NCBI GenBank assembly: GCA_029779645.1 | Contig: JAKPAC010000025.1 | Span: 1-39,439 of the forward strand | Direction of reading: 5' to 3' | From: Actinomycetes bacterium | GTDB taxonomy: Bacteria; Actinomycetota; Actinomycetes; Actinomycetales; Microbacteriaceae | Length of the DNA: 39,439 nucleotides | Part shown: positions 17,380-25,259 of the stretch, in pieces | How positions within the stretch are numbered: position 1 is the stretch's first letter | Layout of the letters: each line of letters starts with the position of its first letter | Position numbers and translations under genes: made by a program | The notes under the pieces: model-generated | Seen by the model: only the letters and a program-made list of their open reading frames with translations | What the model was told of the DNA's origin: nothing | Database searches by the model: none

Positions 17380-17414
17380 CGGGGCGCCCGCCGCGCCTTT
17401 CGTCGGGCGCCCCG
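17380..17414. promoter_or_regulatory. Perfect 11-base inverted repeat upstream of the second aldo/keto reductase
   Basis: CGGGGCGCCCG at 17380-17390 and CGGGCGCCCCG at 17404-17414 are exact reverse complements with a 13-base spacer. The repeat ends six bases before the TAGGCT element at 17421, so it spans the position of the -35 region. It could be a repressor site or a terminator hairpin insulating the gene from upstream transcription. GC-rich palindromes also occur by chance in such genomes. The rest of the 17197-17433 gap shows no gene. Confidence 0.4.
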
Positions 17415-17420
17415 CGTGGC

Positions 17421-17426
17421 TAGGCT
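17421..17426 (+). promoter_or_regulatory. Candidate leaderless promoter (-10) for the second aldo/keto reductase
   Basis: TAGGCT ends seven bases before the GTG at 17434, the same hexamer and nearly the same spacing as at 9917 and on the minus strand at 12418. The predicted transcript would begin at the start codon, without a ribosome-binding site. Confidence 0.5.
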
Positions 17427-17433
17427 CGGGGAC

Positions 17434-18501
17434 GTGACCCAGGAACCTCGCCTCCGGCTGAACACCCCCGACGTGCACGCCCCGTATGTGGCGCCGGTAG
17501 CGCGCTACCACGGCACCCAGTACCGGCAGGTGGGCGCGTCCGGCCTCTACCTCCCGCCGATCTCGCTCGGCCTGTGGTGGAACTTCGGCGACAACGTGCC
17601 GTTCGACAGCCAGCGCGCAGTGCTGCGCCACGCGTTCGACCACGGCATCAACCACTTCGACCTGGCCAACAACTATGGGCCGCCGTTCGGCAGCGCCGAG
17701 ACCAACTTCGGCCGGATGATGCGCGAGGACTTCGCGCCGTACCGCGACGAGCTGATCGTCTCGTCCAAGGCGGGCTGGAACATGTGGCCCGGACCGCACG
17801 GCGAGTTCGGCTCGCGCAAGTACGTGATCGCCAGCGCCGAGGCGTCGCTGCGCCGGATGTCGCTGGATTACGTCGACATCTTCTACTCGCACCGCCCCGA
17901 CCCGGCGACCCCGATCGAGGAGACGATGGGCGCGCTCGACACGCTCGTGCGGCAGGGCAAGGCGCTCTACGTCGGCATCTCGTCGTACTCGGCGGGCGAG
18001 ACCATCGCGGCGGTCGCCGCGGCCCGCGCGCTCGGCACGCCGCTGATCATCCACCAGCCCTCGTACTCGATCGTGAACCGCTGGATCGAGGACGGCCTCA
18101 CCGACGCGCTGCGTCAGGAGGGGCTCGGCGCGATCGCGTTCTCGCCCCTCGCGCAGGGCCTGCTCACCGCGAAGTACCTGGGCGACGGCCCCGGGCAGCG
18201 CTCGCAGCGGCGCAGCTCGCTGCCGCCCGCCGGAACGGTCACGCCCGAGGGGCGCGCACGGCTGCAGAGCCTCGACGCCATCGCGCGCGAGCGCGGGCAG
18301 TCGCTCGCGCAGATGTCGCTGCAGTGGATCCTGCGCGATCCCGTGGTCGCCTCCGCGCTCATCGGCGCCTCGAGCACGGCGCAGCTCGACGAGAACATCG
18401 CGGCCGCCCAGGGGCCGGCCTTCAGCGCCGAGGAGCTCGCCGAGATCGACCGGCTCGCGGCGGACGGCGCCGCGAACATCTGGGTCACCGGAGAAGCCTG
18501 A
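17434..18501 (+). CDS. Aldo/keto reductase (YghZ/L-glyceraldehyde 3-phosphate reductase type)
   Basis: The 355-residue protein matches the AKR14 (YghZ/Gpr) group in length and sequence: after an N-terminal segment (YHGTQYRQVGASGLYLPPISLGLWWNFG) come the tetrad residues Asp76 and Tyr81 in FDLANNYGPPFGSAE, Lys112 in VSSKAGWNMWPGPHG and His153 in IFYSHRPDP. GISSY and the C-terminal VASALIGASSTAQLDENI cofactor-binding segment are intact. YghZ reduces L-glyceraldehyde 3-phosphate and methylglyoxal with NADPH, so aldehyde detoxification is likely. I chose GTG 17434 since upstream sequence is low complexity, and a TAGGCT hexamer lies just before it. It ends 26 bases before ispE, which has its own -10 candidate. 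Confidence 0.94.
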   Translation: MTQEPRLRLNTPDVHAPYVAPVARYHGTQYRQVGASGLYLPPISLGLWWNFGDNVPFDSQRAVLRHAFDHGINHFDLANNYGPPFGSAETNFGRMMREDFAPYRDELIVSSKAGWNMWPGPHGEFGSRKYVIASAEASLRRMSLDYVDIFYSHRPDPATPIEETMGALDTLVRQGKALYVGISSYSAGETIAAVAAARALGTPLIIHQPSYSIVNRWIEDGLTDALRQEGLGAIAFSPLAQGLLTAKYLGDGPGQRSQRRSSLPPAGTVTPEGRARLQSLDAIARERGQSLAQMSLQWILRDPVVASALIGASSTAQLDENIAAAQGPAFSAEELAEIDRLAADGAANIWVTGEA

Positions 18502-18515
18502 CGCGGGGCCTCGAC

Positions 18516-18521
18516 TAGGTT
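18516..18521 (+). promoter_or_regulatory. Candidate leaderless promoter (-10) for ispE
   Basis: TAGGTT ends six bases before the ispE ATG at 18528, inside the 26-base gap after the aldo/keto reductase. The same transcript would carry the downstream ABC transporter genes, which have no visible promoter of their own. Confidence 0.5.
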
Positions 18522-18527
18522 GGATCC

Positions 18528-19471
18528 ATGACGAGGCAGCAGCAGGGAACCCGCGTGCACGTCCGCGCGCCGGGCAAGATCAACGTCTACCTCGAAATCG
18601 GGGCGCTCCTGGACGACGGCTACCACGAGGTCGCGACGGCGTATCAGGCCGTCGCGCTGTACGAGGACGTCGTGGCCACGGACGCGGAGGGGTTCACGGT
18701 CGAGGTGACCGGCGCCGCCGACGTCCCGGGCGTGCCGACCGACGATCGCAACCTCGCGATCCGCGCCGCGAAGCTGCTCGCGCACACCACCGGGCACCCG
18801 GGCGGCGTCCACCTGCGGATCGCGAAGCAGGTTCCCGTCGCCGGCGGCATGGGCGGCGGCAGCGCCGACGCCGCGGCCGCGCTGCTGGCCTGCGACGCGC
18901 TGTGGGGCACCGGGCTCAGCCAGCAGCGCCTGCACGAGCTGGCCGCAAGGCTCGGCGCCGATGTGCCCTTCGCCCTGCAGGGCGGCACCGCGATCGGCAC
19001 CGGCCGCGGCGACGAGCTGAACCCCGCGCTGGCGATGGGCCGCTTCGAGTGGGTGCTCGTCACCAGCGCGGAGGGGATGTCGACCCCCGAGGTGTATGAC
19101 GAGCTCGACATCCACCGCCAGCGCCACACGCTCGACATCGCGCCGCCGACGTCGCGGCCGAGCGTCGACGCGGCCGTGCTGCACGCGCTGCGCGCCGGCG
19201 ACGCCGCGATGCTCGCCGAGAGCATGCGCAACGACCTGCAGGCGCCGGCGCTGAGCCTGCGCCCCGACCTCGCGGAGGTGCTCGAGCTCGGCGAGACCTC
19301 CGGCGCCCTCGCCGGGCTCATCTCCGGCTCCGGTCCCACCATCGCCTTCCTCGCCGCCGACGGCGAGGCCGCCCACGACCTGATGGGCGTGCTGCGCGCG
19401 GCCGGCCACGACGCGATCCGCGCGTACGGCCCCGTCGCGGGGGCCCGGATCATGACGGAGCGCGCGCGCGC

Positions 19472-19475
<4 letters not shown>
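18528..19475 (+). CDS. ispE: 4-diphosphocytidyl-2-C-methyl-D-erythritol kinase
   Basis: The 315-residue GHMP kinase carries out the ATP-dependent 2-phosphorylation of CDP-methylerythritol in the non-mevalonate isoprenoid pathway. Visible are [12 protein letters not shown] with Lys17, [16 protein letters not shown], the phosphate-binding [19 protein letters not shown] (glycines around 107-111), [20 protein letters not shown] with the catalytic Asp, and the C-terminal [13 protein letters not shown]. Start 18528 follows a TAGGTT element and has no Shine-Dalgarno sequence. Its stop overlaps the ABC ATPase start by four bases (ATGA), which ties an essential isoprenoid gene to a solute importer. 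Confidence 0.97.
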
Positions 19476-20298
<823 letters not shown>

Positions 20299-20302
<4 letters not shown>

Positions 20303-20955
20303 GCTGGATCGTCGACAACCTCGGCCTGATCGGGTCGCTGAGCCTGGAGCACCTGCGCCAGAGCATCCTGCCGATCGTGATCGGATTCGCGCTCAGCGTG
20401 CCGATCGGCTGGCTCGCGTTCCGCTTCCGTCTCGGCCGCGGGGTCATCCTCACGGTCACCGGGCTGCTGTACACGATCCCGTCGCTCGCCCTGTTCGGGC
20501 TGCTGCCCGGGCTGCTCGGCATCAGCTTCCTCAGCGAGGCGAACCTCGTGATCGCGCTGACGATGTACGCGGTCGCGATCATGGTGCGCTCGGTCACCGA
20601 CGGCCTGCAGTCGGTCGACCACTCGGCGCGCGCGGCGGCCGTCGCGATGGGCTTCGGGCCGTTCCGCCGATTCTGGGCGGTGGAGTTTCCCCTCGCCGGT
20701 CCGGTCGTGCTCGCGGGCCTGCGCGTCACGGCGGTGAGCACCATCTCGCTCGCGACGGTGGGGATCCTGCTGGGGGTCACGAATCTCGGATACCTCTTCA
20801 CCAACGGCTTCCAGCGTCGGATCATCCCCGAGATCCTCGCCGGGGTCGTCACCGTGATGCTGATCGCCCTGCTCGTCGACGGCCTGCTGATCCTCGCCGG
20901 CCGCGCGCTCATGCCCTGGTCGCGCGCGGTCGCCGCGGCGGGGAGCGGGGCATGA
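20299..20955 (+). CDS. Osmoprotectant-type ABC transporter permease (first)
   Basis: The 218-residue membrane protein is a ProW/OpuCB-type permease with about five to six hydrophobic segments. The cytoplasmic coupling loop is visible as ARAAAVAMGFGPFRRFWAVEFPLAGP, and the early segment LYTIPSLALFGLLPGLLG is typical of this family. It starts at the ATG at 20299 inside the ATPase stop (ATGA) and ends in the same way at the second permease, so subunits should be made in a coupled fashion. It pairs with the second permease to form the translocation channel. Confidence 0.93.
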
Positions 20956-21653
20956 ATCTCTTCGGCGACGCGATCGCCTGGATCTTCTCGCCCGAGCGGC
21001 TCGGCGGCAGCGACGGCATCCCGGCCGCGCTCGTCGCGCACCTCGCGTTCACGGCGACCGCCGTGCTCATCGCCGCCGCGATCGCGGTGCCGTTCGGCTG
21101 GGCGATCGGGCACACCGGGCGCGGTCGCGAGGTGGCCGTGGCGGTCTCGGGCGCTGCCCGGGCGCTGCCGTCCTTCGGGCTGATGCTGCTGCTGGTGCTC
21201 GTGTTCGGTGTGCTGCACAAGCCCGCGGCGGCCATGGTCGCCTTCGTGCTCCTCGCGATCCCCTCGATTCTGGCCGGGGCATACACCGGGCTGCAGGCGA
21301 TCGATCGCACCGTGATCGACGCCGGGAAGGCGATGGGGATGACCCCGTGGCAGGTGCTCTGGCGCATCGAGGTGCCGCTCGGCATGCCGCTGCTGGTGGG
21401 CGGGCTGCGTGCCGCGACGCTGCAGGTGATCGCCACCGTGACGCTCGCGGCATATGTCGCGCTGGGTGGCCTCGGACAGTACATCATCACCGGCATCGCG
21501 CTGCGTGACTACACGCAGGTGCTCGCCGGGGCGATGCTCGTCACCGCCCTCGCGCTCGTCGTCGACGGGCTCTTCGCGCTGGTGCAGCGCGCGGTCAGAT
21601 CTCGCGTGAGCCCTCGCCAGGGGCGCGCGTTCGATGCAACACTGATTTCATAA
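20952..21653 (+). CDS. Osmoprotectant-type ABC transporter permease (second)
   Basis: The 233-residue permease is homologous to the first but has a longer N-terminus (IFSPERLGGSDGIPAALVAHLAFT). The coupling loop is DAGKAMGMTPWQVLWRIEVPLGMP, and ARALPSFGLMLLLVLVFG corresponds to the first permease's IPSLALFG segment. The stretch VTLAAYVALGGLGQYIITG is characteristic of OpuC-type permeases. Its ATG overlaps the previous stop by four bases. Two different permease genes in one operon indicate a heterodimeric channel of the OpuC kind rather than a homodimeric ProW one. Confidence 0.93.
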   Translation: MNLFGDAIAWIFSPERLGGSDGIPAALVAHLAFTATAVLIAAAIAVPFGWAIGHTGRGREVAVAVSGAARALPSFGLMLLLVLVFGVLHKPAAAMVAFVLLAIPSILAGAYTGLQAIDRTVIDAGKAMGMTPWQVLWRIEVPLGMPLLVGGLRAATLQVIATVTLAAYVALGGLGQYIITGIALRDYTQVLAGAMLVTALALVVDGLFALVQRAVRSRVSPRQGRAFDATLIS

Positions 21654-21699
21654 CCGGCTCCGGTCGCAGGCCGCGAGCCCCGCCCGAAAGGCAGATCGA

Positions 21700-22620
21700 A
21701 TGTCACCTTCGAAGAAGAAGCTGCGCCTCGGCATGGCCGCGCTCGTCGCGGCGGCCGCGCTCACCATCGCCGGCTGCGCGACCAGCGACGTGGTCGAGCC
21801 GGCCCCAGAGCCGCCCGTGCCGGCAGACACGTCGAGCACGATCGTGATCGGCTCGCAGGCGTACTACTCGAACGAGATCATCGCCGAGATCTACGCGCAG
21901 GCGCTGGAGGGAGCGGGCTACGAGGTCGAGCGCAGGTTCAACATCGGTCAGCGCGAGGCGTACATGCCCGCGATCGAATCCGGTGAGATCGGTCTGTTCC
22001 CCGAGTACACCGGCAACCTGCTGCAGTGGTTCGAGCCCGACACCACGGCGCGCACGAGCGAGGCGGTCTACGACGAGCTGGGTGCCGCGCTGCCGGAGGG
22101 CCTCACGGTGCTCAACCAGGCGCCGGCGACCGATCAGGACTCGTACAACGTGACGGCCGAGTTCGCGAAGGCGCAGAGCCTGACGAGCCTCGACGACCTC
22201 GCGAAGGTGCAGCAGACGCTCATCCTCGGCGGCGCCCCGGAGCTGGCGGAGCGTCCGTACGGCCCGAAGGGGCTGAAGGAGCTCTACGACGTGACCGTGC
22301 AGTTCATCGGCTCGGGCGACACCACGGTGGAGGAGCTGCTGGCCGGCACGATCAACATCGCGAACGTGTACAGCGCCGACCCGCGGATCCAGACCGACGA
22401 CCTGGTGACGCTGAGCGATCCCAAGGGGCTGTTCCTGGCATCCCATGTCGTGCCGCTCGTGAACGCGAACATCGCGGTCGAGATCGCCGAGGTGATCAAC
22501 GCGGTCAGCGCCAAGCTGACGCCGGAGGGGCTCGTCGCGTTGAACGTGCAGAGCACGGTCGACCAGCTGGCACCGGACGTGATCGCCACGCAGTGGCTGA
22601 AGGCGCAGGGCCTGGGCTGA
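21700..22620 (+). CDS. Osmoprotectant-type ABC transporter substrate-binding lipoprotein
   Basis: The 306-residue protein is an OpuCC/ProX-like binding protein. It begins with a lipoprotein signal peptide: basic KKKLR, a hydrophobic stretch and the lipobox LTIAGC with Cys26 as the acylated residue, so it should be anchored on the outer face of the membrane. The mature part starts after a Pro/Glu-rich linker with VIGSQAYYSNEIIAEIYAQ, followed by AIESGEIGLFPEYTGNLLQWF, the typical first lobe of the family. GAAAGG lies eight bases before the ATG. It follows the second permease by 46 bases and is the last gene of the operon; a hairpin closes it. Substrate (betaine, choline, carnitine or another) cannot be read with confidence. 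Confidence 0.93.
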   Translation: MSPSKKKLRLGMAALVAAAALTIAGCATSDVVEPAPEPPVPADTSSTIVIGSQAYYSNEIIAEIYAQALEGAGYEVERRFNIGQREAYMPAIESGEIGLFPEYTGNLLQWFEPDTTARTSEAVYDELGAALPEGLTVLNQAPATDQDSYNVTAEFAKAQSLTSLDDLAKVQQTLILGGAPELAERPYGPKGLKELYDVTVQFIGSGDTTVEELLAGTINIANVYSADPRIQTDDLVTLSDPKGLFLASHVVPLVNANIAVEIAEVINAVSAKLTPEGLVALNVQSTVDQLAPDVIATQWLKAQGLG

Positions 22621-22629
22621 GGCGCGATC

Positions 22630-22645
22630 GGCGGGCGGGCCCGCC
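22630..22645. terminator. Bidirectional hairpin between the binding-protein and ABC-F genes
   Basis: GGCGGG at 22630-22635 and CCCGCC at 22640-22645 form a six-base-pair GC stem with a CGGG loop in the 25-base gap between two convergent stop codons. It directly abuts the ABC-F stop at 22646-22648. There is no T-run. Confidence 0.45.
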
Positions 22646-24511
22646 TCAGCCGAGCAGCTCGCCGAGCTCGAGCCAGCGGTCCTCGAGGCGGGCCACCTCG
22701 GCCTCGTGCGCCTCGAGCTCGGCGGTCAGCCCGCCGAGCCCCGTGTAGTCGCTCTGATCGTGCGCCGCGATGCGCTCGTGGCTGGCGCGAATCTCGTCCG
22801 CGAGCTTGACGAGTCGCCGGTCGATCGCCGAGAGCTCCTTCTCGGCGGCGCGTCGCTCGGCGCCGGCGAGCGCGGGCTGCGCGGCCGCCGCGCCGTCGGC
22901 GCCCGGGGCCGCGGCATCCGCTGAGGATGCGCCGCCGGCGGCCGACCCCGGTCGCGCGCCGCCACCCGCGCTGGGCGCGGCGCCGTAGCCCGCCGCCTGG
23001 CGCTGCAGGTACTCCTCCACCCCACCGGGGAGGTGGCGCATGGTGCCGCCCTCGATCGAATACTGATTGTCGGTGATGCGCTCGATCAGGTAGCGGTCGT
23101 GCGAGACGACCAGCAGCGTGCCCGGCCAGGTGTCGAGCAGGTCTTCCATCGCCGCGAGCATGTCGGTGTCGAGGTCATTGCTGGGCTCGTCGAGGATCAG
23201 CACGTTGGGTTCGCCCATCAGCACGAGCAGCAGCTGCAGGCGCCGGCGCTGCCCGCCCGAGAGGTCGCGGACCGGGGTCGAAAGCTCGGACGAGCGAAAG
23301 CCCAGGCGCTCGAGCAGCTGGGTGGGGCTGAGCTCCTTGCCTTCGCTCATGAAGCTCGTCTTCTGCAGATCGAGCACCTCGCGTACCTTCGCGTTCGCGA
23401 ACTCGTCGAGCTCGGTCAGCTGCTGGCTGAGCGTGGCGACCCGCACGGTGACGCCGCGCTTGACCTTGCCCGCGGTGGGCAGCACGTCGCCCGTGACGAG
23501 GCCGAGCAGGGTTGACTTGCCGACGCCGTTGGGGCCGAGGATGCCGGTGCGCTCGCCGGGGGCGATCCGCCACTCGATCTCGCGAAGCACCTCGAAGGGC
23601 TCGCCGCCGGGGGCGTTCGGGGGATAGGTGACGCCCACGTGCAGCAGATCCACGACGTCCTTGCCCAGGCGTGCTGTCGCGAGGCGCGCGAGGTCGACGC
23701 TGTCGCGCGGCGCCGGCTCGTCGGCGATCAGCTGCGTGGCCGCGTCGATGCGGAACTTCGGCTTGCTCGTGCGGGCCGGGGCGCCGCGGCGCAGCCACGC
23801 GAGCTCCTTGCGCAGGATGTTGCGGCGCTTGGTCTCGGCCACGTCCTGCTGCCGGCGGCGCTCCATGCGCTGCAGGATGTATGCGGCATAGCCGCCCTCG
23901 AAGGGCTCGACCTCGCCGTCGTGCACCTCCCACATGCGGGTGCAGACCGCGTCGAGAAACCAGCGGTCGTGCGTGACGATCAGCAGGCCGCCCGCGCTGG
24001 CCGACCAGCGGGCCTTCAGGTGGCCGGCGAGCCAGGCGATGCCCTCCATGTCGAGGTGGTTGGTCGGCTCGTCGAGCGCGAGCACGTCCCAGTCGCCGAC
24101 GAGCAGCTTCGCGAGCGAGACGCGGCGACGCTGTCCGCCGCTGAGGTCGTCGACCAGGCCCTTCCAGTCGATGCCGCGCACGAGGCCCTGCAGTACATCG
24201 CGCACGCGCGGGTCGCCCGCCCACTCGTGCTCGGGCACATCGCCGACGATGGCCCGTTCGACCGTGGTGCAGGCGGGGAGGTCGTCCGACTGCGCGAGCA
24301 TCCCGACCGTGATGCCGCCGCGGCGCGTGACCTTGCCCGCATCGGGTTCGACGAGCCCGGTGAGCACCTTCATCAGCGTCGACTTGCCATCGCCATTGCG
24401 CCCCACGATGCCGACGCGGTCGCCCTCGGCGATCCCGACGGTGACGTCGCCGAGCACGACTTTGGCGGGATATTCGAGGTGGAGGGACTCGCCCCCAAGC
24501 AGGTGGGCCAT
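22646..24511 (-). CDS. ABC-F family ATPase (Uup-like)
   Basis: The 621-residue protein has two ATPase domains in tandem and no membrane segments, the ABC-F arrangement of translation factors and ribosome-protection proteins. Walker A motifs are GRNGDGKST at 37-45 and GPNGVGKST at 326-334; signatures LSGGQRRRVSLAKLL and LSGGQRRRLQLLLVL and Walker B LALDEPTNHLD and LILDEPSNDLD are intact. After an Ala/Gly/Pro linker, the C-terminal 80 residues form a coiled coil (ERRAAEKELSAIDRRLVKLADEI and on), as in Uup. Housekeeping Uup-like function is more likely than antibiotic resistance (inference). A MarR gene lies upstream on the same strand, with a hairpin and a separate -10 candidate between them. 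Confidence 0.94.
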   Translation of the reverse strand: MAHLLGGESLHLEYPAKVVLGDVTVGIAEGDRVGIVGRNGDGKSTLMKVLTGLVEPDAGKVTRRGGITVGMLAQSDDLPACTTVERAIVGDVPEHEWAGDPRVRDVLQGLVRGIDWKGLVDDLSGGQRRRVSLAKLLVGDWDVLALDEPTNHLDMEGIAWLAGHLKARWSASAGGLLIVTHDRWFLDAVCTRMWEVHDGEVEPFEGGYAAYILQRMERRRQQDVAETKRRNILRKELAWLRRGAPARTSKPKFRIDAATQLIADEPAPRDSVDLARLATARLGKDVVDLLHVGVTYPPNAPGGEPFEVLREIEWRIAPGERTGILGPNGVGKSTLLGLVTGDVLPTAGKVKRGVTVRVATLSQQLTELDEFANAKVREVLDLQKTSFMSEGKELSPTQLLERLGFRSSELSTPVRDLSGGQRRRLQLLLVLMGEPNVLILDEPSNDLDTDMLAAMEDLLDTWPGTLLVVSHDRYLIERITDNQYSIEGGTMRHLPGGVEEYLQRQAAGYGAAPSAGGGARPGSAAGGASSADAAAPGADGAAAAQPALAGAERRAAEKELSAIDRRLVKLADEIRASHERIAAHDQSDYTGLGGLTAELEAHEAEVARLEDRWLELGELLG

Positions 24512-24517
24512 GCTCCC

Positions 24518-24523
24518 AGCGTA
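24518..24523 (-). promoter_or_regulatory. Candidate leaderless promoter (-10) for the ABC-F gene
   Basis: TACGCT reads on the minus strand at 24523-24518, six bases (GGGAGC) before the ATG at 24511. It fits the TANNNT pattern repeated through the window. Confidence 0.45.
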
Positions 24524-24536
24524 GGCGCTGTGCGGG

Positions 24537-24568
24537 GGCGCGGCGTGCGCGCGGTGCGGCGCCGCGCC
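24537..24568 (-). terminator. Hairpin between the MarR and ABC-F genes
   Basis: GGCGCGGCG at 24537-24545 and CGCCGCGCC at 24560-24568 are exact reverse complements with a 14-base loop. The hairpin begins three bases after the MarR stop codon on the minus strand and lies before the ABC-F promoter candidate, so it probably ends most MarR transcription. No T-run is present. Confidence 0.45.
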
Positions 24569-24571
24569 GGC

Positions 24572-25084
24572 TCAGTGGCCGCCGTGCGGGCCGTCGAACT
24601 CGAGGCTCAGGCGCCGCAGCAGCGCGGCGAGGCGATCGCGCTCCGAGCGCGAGAGCACGGCGAGCAGGGCGGCCTCGGCGTCGACGAGCCGCGTGATCGC
24701 GGCATCCATCCGAATCCTGCCGTCGTCGGTGAGCCCCACCAGCACGCTGCGACCGTCGACCGGGTCGCTGCGGCGGTGCACGAGGCGGCGGGCGACGAGG
24801 CGGTCGATGCGGTTCGTCATGGTGCCGCTCGAGACGAGGGTCTGCTGCAGGAGGGCCTTCGGGCTCAGCTCGAACGGCTCTCCGGCGCGGCGCAGCGCCG
24901 AGAGCACGTCCCACTCCCACGGCTCGAGCTCGCTGCGCTGGAACGCCGCGCGACGGGCGCGGTCGAGGTGGCGCGAGAGCCGGTCGACGCGGGAGAGCAC
25001 CTCGAGCGGCGAGAAGTCGAGGTCGGGGCGCTGTCGGCCCCACGCCTCGACGATGCGGTCGACTTCATCCATTTCGGCGGCCAT
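24572..25084 (-). CDS. MarR family transcriptional regulator
   Basis: The 170-residue protein is a winged helix-turn-helix regulator of the MarR family, which bind DNA as dimers. WEWDVLSALRRAGEPFELSPKALLQQTLVSSGTMTNRIDRLVARRLVHRRSDPVDGRSVLVGLTDDG covers the whole HTH and wing, with the usual Asp-Gly-Arg-Ser wing tip; helices on both sides form the dimer interface. I chose ATG 25084 (MAAEMDEVDR), with GGGGG just upstream; ATG 25072 is an alternative. It is divergent from tRNA-Gln. Its target is unknown. It is the only MarR gene in the window, so it is one candidate for the TTAGC palindrome before the MFS gene at 30237, though that site is 5 kb away. Confidence 0.92.
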   Translation of the reverse strand: MAAEMDEVDRIVEAWGRQRPDLDFSPLEVLSRVDRLSRHLDRARRAAFQRSELEPWEWDVLSALRRAGEPFELSPKALLQQTLVSSGTMTNRIDRLVARRLVHRRSDPVDGRSVLVGLTDDGRIRMDAAITRLVDAEAALLAVLSRSERDRLAALLRRLSLEFDGPHGGH

Positions 25085-25186
25085 GCCCCCATTCTCGCGG
25101 GAAGTCGAGGGTGATCGCGCTGTCGCACGCGAATCGGGGCGGTCACGGTCTGGCAGAATTGATGGACGCGCCGATCTCTGGCGTAA

Positions 25187-25258
25187 TCCGCCGTAGTGTA
25201 ACGGCAGCACGACAGCCTTTGGAGCTGTTAAGTCCAGGTTCGAATCCTGGCGGCGGAG
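25187..25258 (+). tRNA. tRNA-Gln (anticodon TTG)
   Basis: All arms fold: acceptor TCCGCCG/CGGCGGA, anticodon stem ACAGC/GCTGT around the loop CTTTGGA with anticodon TTG, and T arm CCAGG-TTCGAAT-CCTGG. The discriminator is G at 25258, and CCA is not encoded. CAGAAT at 25153-25158 could be the -10 element. The glmU start codon begins two bases after the discriminator, so both should be on one transcript. Confidence 0.96.
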
Positions 25259-25259
25259 C

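Noticed and set aside
22646..24511. Antibiotic-resistance ABC-F protein
   Set aside because: The coiled-coil C-terminus and overall layout fit Uup-like housekeeping factors, and no resistance or biosynthesis genes adjoin.
24572..25258. tRNA-Gln as an integration site of a mobile element
   Set aside because: No integrase, no repeat of the tRNA 3' end nearby, and glmU directly follows the tRNA as a core gene.
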